A stretch of DNA of 64,000 nt from Cunninghamia lanceolata. Lineage: Eukaryota > Streptophyta > Pinopsida > Cupressales > Cupressaceae. Numbering within the stretch: position 1 is the stretch's first letter; every line of letters begins with the position of its first letter. Shown in pieces: positions 1-10,843 of this stretch. The stretch covers positions 124,001 to 188,000 of the forward strand of contig BSBN01000845.1 in the NCBI GenBank assembly GCA_027924645.1, written 5' to 3'. A program made the translations under genes and the position numbers. Under the pieces are notes generated by a model. It was given only the letters and a program-made list of their open reading frames with translations, made no database searches and was not told the DNA's origin.

Positions 1-815
1 GTTCTTGTGTGAATGCATTCCTTGTCAGTTAATATAAAAAGTTTGCTTTTTGATCATTAGATTCATTTCTTTCCTTGCTGCACCATACTTCAACATTGGC
101 TATCAAATTGATGATAGGACTGCTTATAAATTTGTCTCTCCTTTTAAATTTTATGGGGAAGTGTTTAAATATATTTTGCCTATTAGGAAAAACACCAAAA
201 AGAAATGTTGGATGTTTTTCGTAACAGAAAGAACTAATATTATATTGACCACAGTTTAAATGCAAGAGCCATCTCTGGAAGTAGTACAAAGCCAGAGGAT
301 TACTAGTTTCCCATGAAAATATACAAGCAAATATTACTGAAATTGCAAAAATTAACCATACACAGGCAAAATTACAGGACGAAATTAACCATAACCCAAA
401 ATAGAGGTAAAATATGTCAACCACACCAACCATCATTGAAAAGGTGTACGAATGGCAGAATAAGGGAAATATGAGCATCTTCATTACAATGATCATCCTC
501 GATCTAATCATCCATCCATCCCCCACTTGAGCCTGCAAATTCAGTCCTACTTGAGTAGGCTGGGAAGAGGCAGAGCTGTTCAGGTCAACCGAGTGATTAT
601 CATGGATCACCTGAAATTCTAATTCAGTGAAATGATGGTTAAGAGATTTTTTTGGGAGCAATGGTCTTCAAGGTTTAAACACATTTAATTGTACTTATAT
701 TTGTAATTGAATGGAATATCATCTGTAATTTGTATTTAGTTTATTGGTAGGACACTGTGCTAAACAAATAAAGGAATTTTCATAGTTAAGTTTCTAATAA
801 CTCTTATTTTGACAG
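1..815 (+). other. Intron (partial) upstream of the 816 exon
   Basis: AT-rich sequence ending in a pyrimidine-rich tract and a good 3' splice site (TTTTGACAG at 807-815), so I read it as the intron before the exon at 816. On the opposite strand a 210-codon frame is open at 29-661. It has a hydrophobic middle and no family I recognise, and I treat it as non-coding. Earlier exons of the gene must lie to the left of the window. Confidence 0.5.
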
Positions 816-1379
816 CTTGAAGCTCGGTTTAATGCAATAACAAAATCCATGGAAGAGTATGTCGCGTCTAAGATGGAAGAATGTGAGAAGTTATCAAGAG
901 AAGTAGAAAAGAGGGAACAAGACATGAAGTTAAAGGACATAGAAGCTGATGAATATTTGAAAGTATTACGCTATACTTTTGGTTTTAGTTCTATGGTTAA
1001 GTTTGGATGCTTCCTTGTTCTCGTCATGGCAAGAAGTATTGTGTTAATTTAGCAAAATATAAATGTCAGCACATTTAGTTGCTGCTAGTAATTGCTTTGT
1101 TTTAATGTTCAAATATGCCTTCTTAGTATTCCATTTTTTGAATTTTTCCCTATATCATAATAGCATTGTGTTTGTTGTTTGCAGAAAGCGACATCAGAGC
1201 TTGAAGAAAGGACAAGACACTATGATGAAGAAATCAAGCATCGTTCTAATGAGTTGCTTAGGTTGATTGACATGGTTGCAAAGCATAAAGAACATGCAGA
1301 ATCAGCCATTTTCAATGTTAAAAAAGTTTCAAATGAAACTTTGCAAGAGATTAATGATACCTATGGTAGAAAAGACTAA
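816..1379 (+). CDS. Last two exons of a coiled-coil protein gene
   Basis: Exon A runs 816-962 (49 codons) between an acceptor TTTTGACAG and a donor at 963. Exon B runs 1185-1379 after an acceptor TTTGCAG and ends with TAA. Both are phase 0, so they join without a frame change. The 113 encoded residues are almost wholly charged helix rich in E, K and R with heptad-like leucines (for example KATSELEERTRHYDEEI), which is coiled coil. No membrane segment or catalytic motif is visible. The codons are clean with no stop, unlike the transposon remnants around it, so this is probably a live gene whose 5' part lies outside the window. A cytoskeletal, kinetochore or chromosome-associated role would fit a coiled coil, but nothing here proves one and I cannot name the family. 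Confidence 0.62.
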
Positions 1380-2214
1380 CTAAATGGCAAGATGGTGGAC
1401 TAAAATTGCATAAGACCATGTTTGGACATACTTCAACCTTCTCGGATTGCTCATGTTGCATCTCACTTTTTCCTTCGAACTTTGTTTTACTTGAGAAAGC
1501 AAAGGCTAAGTTGCTAAATATACAAGGTAATATGTGCTTGCATGCTTGCCGATTGATTGATGTGCTATGGTGCTGTAACAAATGGGATGCAATTTAATTG
1601 AGATTGGGTGATGCTCCTTTTGTTGAAATCTCTCTTGTAATCTTTCCCCAAATTTATGAAAATGATATTATCATCTTAATTACATGCAATGTGGATTGAA
1701 CCTACCAAGATATAATGTGACATTTTAACTCTAACCTTCTTGAGCATTTGTGCAATGTCACATTTAATGTTTTCTTAAGTTGAACTCAGAGGGCCTATTG
1801 CCTTGCACTCTTTTGAAATGAATTAGCTTCCTCAGTGTAAGTTCATATAAATGTAATTCACGATAATCTAATTAGAACTTGAGGTTATGATTTTTTGGTT
1901 CCAATGTGAAATGAGGTAACTTGTGTAGCACCATCGTTTATAATCCTTGCATTATCTTATTGATAACATGTGTCATGAAAGTCAATATCCACTTTCATAT
2001 TTAAGCTAATAGAGCTCTTGATCAATTATTGATGTAGATGCAGTACATATCATGGTTGGAAATGCCTTGATCACTTATTACTTGCAACATTTTTTCTTCT
2101 TATAGTTGTGGTGCCTTAGCATTTTAATTTTTCAAAATTATTCATAAGAGTAGGGATGCTTGAAAACCCTTGAAGAGTGACGATCACCTCTAATGGAAGA
2201 GACAATTCCAACTT
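1380..2214. other. 3' flank of the coiled-coil gene, no gene seen
   Basis: This is the probable 3' UTR and downstream spacer of the coiled-coil gene, AT-rich with several possible poly(A) signals. No open frame with family resemblance is present on either strand. Confidence 0.4.
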
Positions 2215-3720
2215 TTTGTTTTTGATTAAGATAAGCAGCTTACAAGGGGTTGAACCCTTTACAAACAAGGCCCTAAGGGTAGAACTAAATAGGCCTCAAA
2301 CATGCCAGACACAACATGGAAGCAGTACAAACATTGCAAACAAACAACAACCTAGCTGTTAAGAAACATAATGAAGCAACAAACAAGGGTGTTGATCCCT
2401 TTACAAACAGCTCAAAGGACGACCCAAATAGTGCACAGGACGCACACTGACAATAGGAAAACAAAAGCAGGTTGCGAAACAACCAACTTGCAAAAAACAC
2501 CAAACAGAGGATCTAAACAACAAATCCCGAACAAGCAAATTTGTGACAAATTTGGGGAGTCATTTCTTTCTATGTTGGACCACAATCCATGAAACCTCTG
2601 AGTCAACGTCCTCAGAGCGTGGCAAGAGGGGGGATCCTCCCTAGACGTTGCAACCAAAGAAGCCGCACCCAAAGAGACCGAACCAGAAATAGGCACGATC
2701 AAAGATGTGACTGGAATTGTCAAAGTAGTAGCATGGCCACGAATAGGAGCCGGAGAAATGACAAGTATCGACGTAGGGGCCTCAACATGATCGGATGAGT
2801 AGGAATCGACAACCATATCCACCGCCACACCCTCAGGTACCGCAGAGGGAACAGGCAAGGTACCTGGGAAGAGTCGTCTACTTGGGAGGAGCCATCCTTC
2901 GGAGAAGCGTTAACTGTCAAGTGATCCATGAGTGCATTCTTCCACCAAGATGTTGCACCCTTGTGGCTAGAGTGAGGACAACCTGAGGCCAAGTGACCAA
3001 TAGAAAAACATCTTTTGCACCTAAAAGGAAGGCCCTCATAGTCAAGCGGTTGTGTCCAAGGCCTTTTCCCTACCATTAGCGCAACATCTCCATGGAGGAG
3101 CTTGTAGATGTCAATATCAACTAAGATACGAGCAATCGTAGTATGCGCAATATCTGAGGTAGTAGAATCTACCTTCAAGAAATGACCAGTAGCGTTGCCA
3201 ATGGCCTCATAGCAAGAATCCTCCCAAAACTAACGAGGGAGATTCGGAAGTTGAACACATATTGGTCTGATATTAAGTAGCTTGATAAGAGGGTTGAAGG
3301 ATCGAGCCCAAGGTTTGATGGAGAGCGAATGCTCACCCCACATCCAAACCCTACCATCCAGCACTAAGTCCCGCTCCTCTATGGAAGCAAATGTTGCAAT
3401 GAAAAAACCCCTAGCATTGGAAAAAAGTTCTATCTTACCCTCCACTAAGGGTTTCCACGAATCCCTGACCTAGATATGTAGATCAGGTAGAGAAGGCCAA
3501 AATCCGTTAAACCTGTAGATCACTCCGCGCTTTAGGTAGAACTCCTCATTCTTTGAAACCTTAGGGCCGCACACCACCACAGCGGCAGAACAGGCACAAG
3601 GCAATGGCCTAACCCTTGCTTGTGATGGGTGGGCTTGAGTTCCCGAACTGTTAATAGCCTCAATGAATAATTTCTGGGGCCGGCCAAAAGCCCCAGAGCA
3701 GAGCCTGGCCCCACCAGTTG
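2215..3720 (-). mobile_element. Decayed LINE (non-LTR retrotransposon), ORF1 part
   Basis: One minus-strand frame from about 3560 to 2720 reads as the ORF1 nucleic-acid-binding protein of plant L1-type LINEs. It starts with a stretch around YRFNGFWPSLPDLH, continues through a DUF4283-like domain (ELFSNARGFFIATF at about 3430-3390, then DLVLDGRVWMWGE), and ends in a perfect CX2CX4HX4C zinc knuckle (CKRCFSIGHLASGC, 2978-3019). Two in-frame TAG codons (about 3473 and 3228) break it. The part after the knuckle (2412-2858) shifts frame and is acidic and low-complexity. No ORF2 (endonuclease and reverse transcriptase) follows, so the copy is truncated and dead. Two short similar stretches around 2241-2270 and 2387-2415, each containing a variant of CCCTTTACAAACA, lie at the low-coordinate end. 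The family call is confident; the exact element ends are not resolved. Confidence 0.75.
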
Positions 3721-6332
3721 CTAGATTTGGAGTTTTTTATTTTTCCTTCAACATTATGAGTTTATTGAAGAAATTTGTCAACACAAGTAGTATTCAAATG
3801 GTGGTGCATTCATATTGTTGCCTACAATGATGTATGTTGTCTTTCAAGAGGAATGACCGAATTTTATAGGGTATAATAGTTGAAAAAGGGTTGCCATTGT
3901 CACTCTAACCCTCCAAATACTTGATCTAGATGATCTCTTCCATGTCTTGATAGCATTTTGTTGGTTAATGATAAGCGGTTGCTAGTTTTGATCTTTATGA
4001 TTGTAGGTTGACAAGTCATGCCTTTGGAAGCATATGGATAATGGATGTGTGGTGGAGATTCACCATGGTTAGTCTAATTAGTTTGTTGGTGAAAGATCTA
4101 AAATCGAATCCTATGTGTTAGATGTTTATTTTGGGGGGTACATGCTAACCTGGGTTTCAATCTTTCAATGTACTAATTCAATCAACTAATTTGAAATAGC
4201 AAATTGATATACAACGATAATGAACATATTCTTTCAAATTACTAATTAGATTAAATTAATACATAGTTGAGAATTGTTTAAGTGTAAGTAAATGGGAAGA
4301 GAAGAGAAATAACATCCTTGAAAGTACTATAGATTGAAGATGATTGGATGGGCTTGCAGAAGTCAAGGAGCAACCTTCCAAAATTTAGGTCTTTGTGATA
4401 AACTAGGGACAAATTGCAAGAATATGGGTGTTGGTGTAGATAGATTGACATTGGGGCATTGTTGCAAACACTATTGCTGATCTAGGTGCTAATGTAGGCT
4501 TTTGAGTTGATCCTAGGTGCTAGGGACCCTTAGAAGAATGGTTGGCAGGGCCCACACATGAAAGGAAGGCTCTCAGGAGGACTTTGCTAGAGTAGGGTAC
4601 TAGGTATCCTTTGTGAACTCATGCAAGGCTTTGCATTGGTACAGGAAATGGTGTGGTTGTATTGGAAATTGCCTTAGTCCCACGTTTCTATTGAGCTCAA
4701 CTTAACCAGTAGATAAATGATGATGTGTGTGTAAACCTAGAGTGTAATGGTGATATGTGTATAGATTATGCCATAAAATAGAAACCCTAAGGGGTTAAAC
4801 TATTGCAAAGTGGTGTGTATGTATGGATTTCAAGAAGGAAATTGAGAGCTTGGATTGATTTAGGGAGGGTTTGAAGGATAAATCTAAAATTAGGGATGGT
4901 GAAGGGTGTGTGGACAAGAAATAAGGAAATCTGGGATTTGATGAGAGAGAAATTGGGGAAGATGAAGGATCAAAGGGGAAGGAAAGAGGGAAGACAATGG
5001 GAGATTACTTAAAATGGATGGAATAATGCTAAGGGGGATGAAACTTGTAGATGTGCTTCAGATATGGGCTCCAACACTTATTAGCTTGTTGTTGTGGACG
5101 ATAGGGAAGAAGACTTAGTATAAGGGGTTGCTTGCAATCTCTTGTTGTTTCCTCTTATAGTGGTATTATATTTTGGGATTAATTCAAAATGACTGTTTGA
5201 GAGTGGCTTAGGAAAATACTAGGCTAGGGTTTTTGTTACCCAAAAATTGGAATAAATTAGAATTGATTTAGTCTAGCATCCAGGTGCAATTTACATCCTA
5301 ATATTGAATTTTGTTTTGAGACTTTTAGGGTTGATTCTAGGTGTGAAAATAGGTCTAGTGGTAACATAAAACACATTAGTGATAGGTTTAGGCCAAGAAG
5401 TAAAAAAACGAGTCCTGAACATGTCTAATAGAATGTACATCAAAGTGAGTCCATAAACATAAGGCGAAGATTACAAAATAGATAATCTTTGACTTTATAG
5501 TTGAGTGAAAGGAGGTGCTACTCCTGCTTGCTAAGTTGATAAAGGTGAGTTTGTTATGTGCATCACTTGTCATGTTTAATTGACCAAAAAAATAGTTAGG
5601 GGTTTGTGGACAACATGGTAAGAAAATATTACAATATCATGCTTTCTTGTATTTCGATTTTTAGCTTTCATTGTAAGGGAAAGAATCAATGATTAATTCA
5701 AAGGAGTATGCTGAATTTGATTTTTTGCATATCTATAAAGCTTACTTATCGATGGTATATGCATGATTTTTTAAAGGATAATCCTCCGATCTATACCTGT
5801 CTCTTTGCATGGGGTTGAGGATGTTTGCCCTTGTTTAAGCCCCCATATGCCTACAAAGAAACAACTCTAACAAGGAATATACTTCACTATTGTAGGACTT
5901 GTCTCATTAAAGACATATGCCTCTAATCCAAAACGAAGACAAATGCTTCTAATCCAAAATGAAGACATTGCATTGGGCGTAAGCTTTCCTAGTAAAATGG
6001 TGATGGTGAAAGATGGAAAACAAAGTGGTAGATATAGAGAAAAACATTTTTATATATATTAGTTAAGGGTGGCACATGGTTATTTAACTTATCTCTACTT
6101 GTAGGCAAAATTCCTAATAGACTATTGTAGAGATACTACTATGTTGCCTCTTTTTGTCATACACCTATCTTCTTCAATATTCTACTTAAAGCACTTGGCA
6201 TGTCATGCATTGAAATGCCCGTGACGATGATTGCGGGTCAACCCCAACCTAGTGAGAAGTCTTGATCTTGAATCAAATTAATGGGTTTAAAACAAGGTTG
6301 ATTTCAAATTTTGAATTTTGTAGTTACCACAC
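3721..6332. other. Spacer, no gene recognised
   Basis: AT-rich intergenic DNA on both strands. The segment at about 4860-5120 is purine-rich on the plus strand, with GGGGAAG-type runs, but it carries no frame. I see no LTR ends, terminal inverted repeats or coding domains. Confidence 0.4.
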
Positions 6333-6700
6333 CAAACTCTTTCAAAAAAGTGAGACATTTTGTTTGCCAATATATAAATATTGCTAACAACTAAATAAAG
6401 AAAATGTTTATAGCACTATTTGAATTCTTAAATGATTTCGAATGCATTGCAAACTCTTGTCCCCATTTCGATATTGTTAAAATAAATGCAGCACTAGAAT
6501 AGTTCTAACGCAAAAAACTACATCAAACTCTTTCAAAAAAGTGAGACATTTTGTTTGCCAATATATAAATATTGCTAACAACTAAATAAAGAAAATGTTT
6601 ATAGCACTATTTGAATTCTTAAATGATTTCAAATGCATTGCAAACTCTTGTCCCCATTTCGATATTGTTAAAATAAATGCAGCACTAGAATAGTTCTAAC
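6333..6700. repeat. 191-bp tandem duplication
   Basis: The segment starting CAAACTCTTTCAAAAAAGTG at 6333 recurs at 6524, a period of 191 bp. The second copy runs to 6700. Over the shared length I find a single substitution (GATTTCGAATGC against GATTTCAAATGC, a CpG transition). Such near identity in decayed surroundings means the duplication is recent. No coding content. Confidence 0.93.
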
Positions 6701-7839
6701 ACATAATTTTATGGTACTAATTCTGTATTTGTTTAAAAATGAGTTTTTTTTTTAATTGATAAGATCCAACCTAGAACCATAGAAAACAATGAAAAGTTTC
6801 TCTTGGGTAAGTGAAGGTATGCATGTTATTTATCTCGTTTATTTGCAACTATTGATGCCATTTCTTATCTTTTTGATAGATGTTTTCATGACGCAACGTT
6901 ACTTGCTACACATTTTAACTAGTGATGAGCCTTGTGGGGGCATACTATACACCTATAAATGATCTTATTAACAATTTTCTTTGTTAAGACTTATGGGCAC
7001 ATTAACCTTCCATATTTGTGGTTAGGGTGGGATGACTTGAGTACTTATCAAGATATGATATATGGATATGTGATGTAGATCATTGCCTTTCTTTAGTAGC
7101 CTTCCTCATAGCATCCACTTGGTGATCTTCCATCTTGACAACACACATTTTGACACTTGTCCCCTTGATAACTTTTTTGATGCCCTTATTTTGACCCCTT
7201 GGTACTAAGACAACCTTATAGGATTGTTTAGATCCCTCTAGAATCTTATTTGTGACAAAAGAACATTTGGTTTGTTGTTTATTGATGCTAATGTGCATTT
7301 TGACCTAATTTTCCAACATCACCATCCATGTTCGTTGATGTTCAAATTGCATACATAACATCATTGGCCATGGTTGGTGATACCAACTATTTTAGAAATT
7401 CTTATTCTAGGGTTTATACAACTATAAATACTCATAATACCATTTATAAAAGTAAAATTTAATGATTTTCTATGCTTTGCCCTTGTATTAGAAAACCCTT
7501 GTAGGGGACTTTTAAAGGTTTTAGGGTAAGAAGTACTCCAATAAAGGAAATTGAGTTTCAATATAAGAATTTGAATATTTAAGAACATGGGATCTATCCA
7601 TTGGGAAAGGTGTGTTGTACACCTTGCATATAACATTTAATGTTAAATTATAATGCTTTTGGTGAAAATTGTAATATTTTTGAATCAATATTTTAGATCA
7701 AACTCCATGATCCATCATCGAGATTAGACAACAAATTGATCTAAAACATTGCTTGAAAAAAAAGTCTTACACAATTTTTACTAGAAGCATTCTAATTTAT
7801 CTACTATGGATGTGGAAACCTCACATCTCTAATATTTAA
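6701..7839. other. Spacer, no gene recognised
   Basis: AT-rich DNA with only short chance frames, such as 7080-7298 on the minus strand. No family resemblance was found. Confidence 0.35.
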
Positions 7840-8349
7840 TGTTGTTGATTAATTGTGATCCTCTTGGAGTTGGATGCCATACTTGAGACATAAAATCTTG
7901 GACCATTTTGGCACATTATATGACACTGAAATTACAATCATATTGAGGGTCTCAATAAGGCAAGGAAAGAGCTCTAAGACAAAAGTTGAAAGGTCACACA
8001 TGGGGTGTGTTGGCACTAATTTTGGTCTGGATCTGAGCGCAGATGTTGGAGGGTTTTTTCTTTTTGGGCCCTAAGTTTCTTTGTTCATCGTTGTGACTTT
8101 CTCTATCGGCGAAACTTCTTTTTGAGTGCTCAGATTATGATTGAACCATCGTTTTGAACCACCGCGTTGAACCCTTTTGGTTCATGGTTCAACGGTTCAA
8201 GGCTTTGTGTTTGTGTTCGGTAAATGTTCTTTTTGAAGTGCTCCGTTCGGCGTTGAACTTCTCAGTTGAACCATCCGTTTGAATCGGTTCATGGTTCAAA
8301 GGTTCGGAGCTTTATGTTTTTGGTTCATTGGAGTGATCAGCATCATCGG

Positions 8350-8970
8350 TGAACTATTTCTTGGTCCCTCCGATAGGTTTGGTTTGGCCGATGGATGTTC
8401 ATCGGCATAACATTGAAGATCGGCATAGGCATTTTGGGTTTGGCCGATGGCTTCGGTCATACCGACGGAGGTGGGAGGCCAATGTCTATCGGCGAGACTA
8501 GTATGATCGGCCAGAGGAATTTCGGGGTGATCGTTGTTATCGGCAAGCTTCGTTTGTTTTTGGCCAATATGGATGGTCTGGCCGACGGGAGCATAGTGAC
8601 TTTGTTCATCGGCTGAACTGTATGTTTGGTCTCGCCGATGAAGTGTTCATCGTCATGACTTTGGCTATCGGGTGAGCGGGCAGATGTTAGGCCGACTGTC
8701 GTGGGTCTGGCCGATGGTGGATGGCTTGAGGTTGGCCATCGGGGTAACTTATACTATCGGCCAGAGGATTTTCATGTTGGCCGATGGTCTTTGTCTTGGC
8801 GACAGTAAGGCCATCGGCGGGAGTTGTTATATCGGTAGAGGGGTTTCTTGCTAGCCCGATGGTTCATCTCTAGCCGATGAAGGGGAATGCGAAGGTAGCG
8901 ATCGGTGTGACTGTTGAGATCGACAGGAGGATTTGGGAGTGAGCCGATGGCTTGGGTTTGGCCGATGGGT
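8350..8970. repeat. Cluster of GCCGAT / ATCGGC words in the LTR
   Basis: The 6-mer GCCGAT or its complement ATCGGC recurs dozens of times with irregular spacing, often as GGCCGATGG or CATCGGC. The words are not in tandem register, so this is not a satellite. The same cluster is at about 13180-13800 in the 3' LTR and about 31380-31990 in the solo LTR. The position upstream of the presumed transcription start suggests binding sites, but that is inference. Confidence 0.8.
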
Positions 8971-8986
8971 TTTGGCGAAGGGTCGT

Positions 8987-9014
8987 GTGTCGAGCGTGGC
9001 AAAACGCTCGACAC
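8987..9014. repeat. Perfect 11-bp stem-loop in the 5' LTR
   Basis: GTGTCGAGCGT, a 6-nt loop GGCAAA, then ACGCTCGACAC. The same hairpin is intact in the 3' LTR at 13818-13845. In the solo LTR (about 31302-31329, minus) one base of the stem differs. Confidence 0.9.
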
Positions 9015-10322
9015 CTATTATGTGTGCGACCATGTTTTTAAAGTGCTAAGGGAGTCTCCGCACTATGCATGTGGGATTAATCTCCCTACATTATCTGAAA
9101 CCTGCGAAGAGGCATGTTTTGGCGGGAAATTCTTTTTGAGCGCTGCGATGTTTTTCCTAGCGGCCGCGGGTGGTTGAGACCTTTAATGGCGACAATGCAG
9201 AGATATGGGCAATGGTACAAGCGATCAGGTTGCCCGATTTTTGAGTGAAGACTTCCAGATGGCGGCGCAAGGCTCGAGATCCTTTTTGTCTGATGCAGCA
9301 ATAACTTCTGGGCGCCATTCCTTTAGGGGTCTGTATCTGACATTTTTTGATGTCCATCATGTAATTAATGCTGAGTACGCTTCTTTGGCTGTTATAAGCA
9401 GGAAGTGTTACTCATTTTGTTGTTGTTGAAAGTTGAACATTTGGCTCTGTAATACAATACAGCTGATTTGGTTGCTCTGTACAGCAAAACCTGTGAGTTT
9501 ATGTATCTCCTGTTGTATGTTTGTGCATGAATCCACTGATTTCATGGTTAATTTTATATGAGAAATGCTATGTTAGCATGTGTTTTGTTAACTCTGTCTC
9601 CAGTATTGCATGTATCTTTCTTCTGAGTCTAGATATTTAAGCAATGTTTGAGACTCTAGAACATAGAATTCCTGTGTTGAATGTCTGATCTCTTAACTTC
9701 TGCTCAAGGGGTAAATTAAATTGTTCTCATATTGAACATTGGGAAGGGTATACTGCAGTAGGGATGCCATAAGTATAGATAGCTTAACACTCTGTATTGG
9801 GAGATATCTGTAAGGCAGATATCATGTATATCCCCCTGAAATCCAGTTTTAGTTGTTCATGCTGATCATTCATAGGTGTATGTCTACCGACTCCAAGCCC
9901 TGGATAGGCACCAATCTAGCTCTGTGTTGAGGTTATATACCATGTCCAGCTTTGCATCCAAAAATCAAATCAAACCATCTCATCACTTCCACCTGTTAGT
10001 TGTAGGATTAGGATTAGGAACCTCTGCATGCTTTCATACCTAACCAGACATCATGTCCAAGAATGTTGCCAACCTTGTGATTTGTTACACAAATCTTGGT
10101 CCATACATGAGAGTATTCTGCCTGTTGCTGTCAAGTTATATCCTTTTGTCATTGAGCTAGTCAAGGTTATACTTTTATCAAATAGGGACACCTCCCTTGG
10201 TGCGGCAGAACCAGAAGTGAAGGGGAGGAGCTCACGCAACCTCCTGTATTCAGTTGGCTGAATCTGCCTGTGCATTAGAAGTGGCAAACCCTAATGCTGA
10301 TTCAGAAGAAAAACCAACAAAA

Positions 10323-10340
10323 TGGCGACTCCGCTGGGGA
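10323..10340 (+). promoter_or_regulatory. Primer binding site, tRNA-Arg type
   Basis: TGGCGACTCCGCTGGGGA starts three bases after the end of the 5' LTR. From memory, this resembles the tRNA-Arg primer site of plant Tat/Ogre-lineage Gypsy elements, so the parent is probably from that lineage. A second partial copy, TGGCGACTCTGC, stands at 10516-10527. Confidence 0.75.
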
Positions 10341-10843
10341 GATCAATGTCATATCCATGAAAGTTTGAGTCTACGAGATTGAAGAATTAGGCCTGGATGT
10401 GTTTGTTGCAGCAGAGAAAAAGGTTGTATATGTGACTCTGCTGGTGGATGACCCAGAAAGAAAGAAATTAATTTGCAGCTTCAGCTTGTTTGAAGCTCAT
10501 TCCTCTTCAAGGAGGTGGCGACTCTGCATCAAAGAACTTGATAAAAGAACAAAATCAGTCAGAGAAGAATTTGCAGCTCCTGCAACATATCCAGGTATTT
10601 CATATTGTTTGACAGACTCCCTATTTGGTGAGATAGCACTGGTTAAAAGGGAAACATTAGTGAAAGCAGAGCTTGCATGCTTTTAGTAGAACTTATTCTG
10701 TATTTCAAAGGGCATGCAATGTTGCTAAAAAGACTCATTTAAAGGACTTTGGAAAGTTTGAAAAAATAGTCTAAATTTTGAGTGCCTAAAGTCATTGTTT
10801 GTAGAAAATCTGAGTAGAGAGGAGGGTTGCAAAAACATAAAGG

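Larger units (their letters stand above)
8008..10319 (+). repeat. 5' LTR of the gag-only element
   Basis: 2312 bp, TG...CA ends. The first third has alternating TTGAACC and GGTTCAA words (8140-8310), then a stretch crowded with GCCGATGG and CATCGGC words (8350-8970), then a perfect hairpin (8987-9014). The rest is ordinary AT-rich sequence ending TCAGAAGAAAAACCAACA. The 3' LTR is its full-length partner. Confidence 0.93.

Noticed and set aside
29..661. 210-codon open frame on the minus strand
   Set aside because: It lies in the presumed intron of the coiled-coil gene and has biased, hydrophobic AT-driven composition. No domain or family resemblance; treated as chance.
8350..8970. CRISPR-like or satellite array
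   Set aside because: The repeated words are 6-9 bases, in both orientations and at irregular spacing. No repeat-spacer structure, and the DNA is plant nuclear.
8395..9177. Several short frames in the LTRs of the gag-only element (also 13226-14008 and 31066-31920)
   Set aside because: They are repeats of the same LTR DNA read in different frames, shaped by GCCGAT words. Their occurrence in three copies reflects LTR identity and not selection on protein.
10399..10686. 95-codon frame in the leader of the gag-only element
   Set aside because: No resemblance to any retroelement protein, and it overlaps the second primer-site-like word. Kept as leader sequence.
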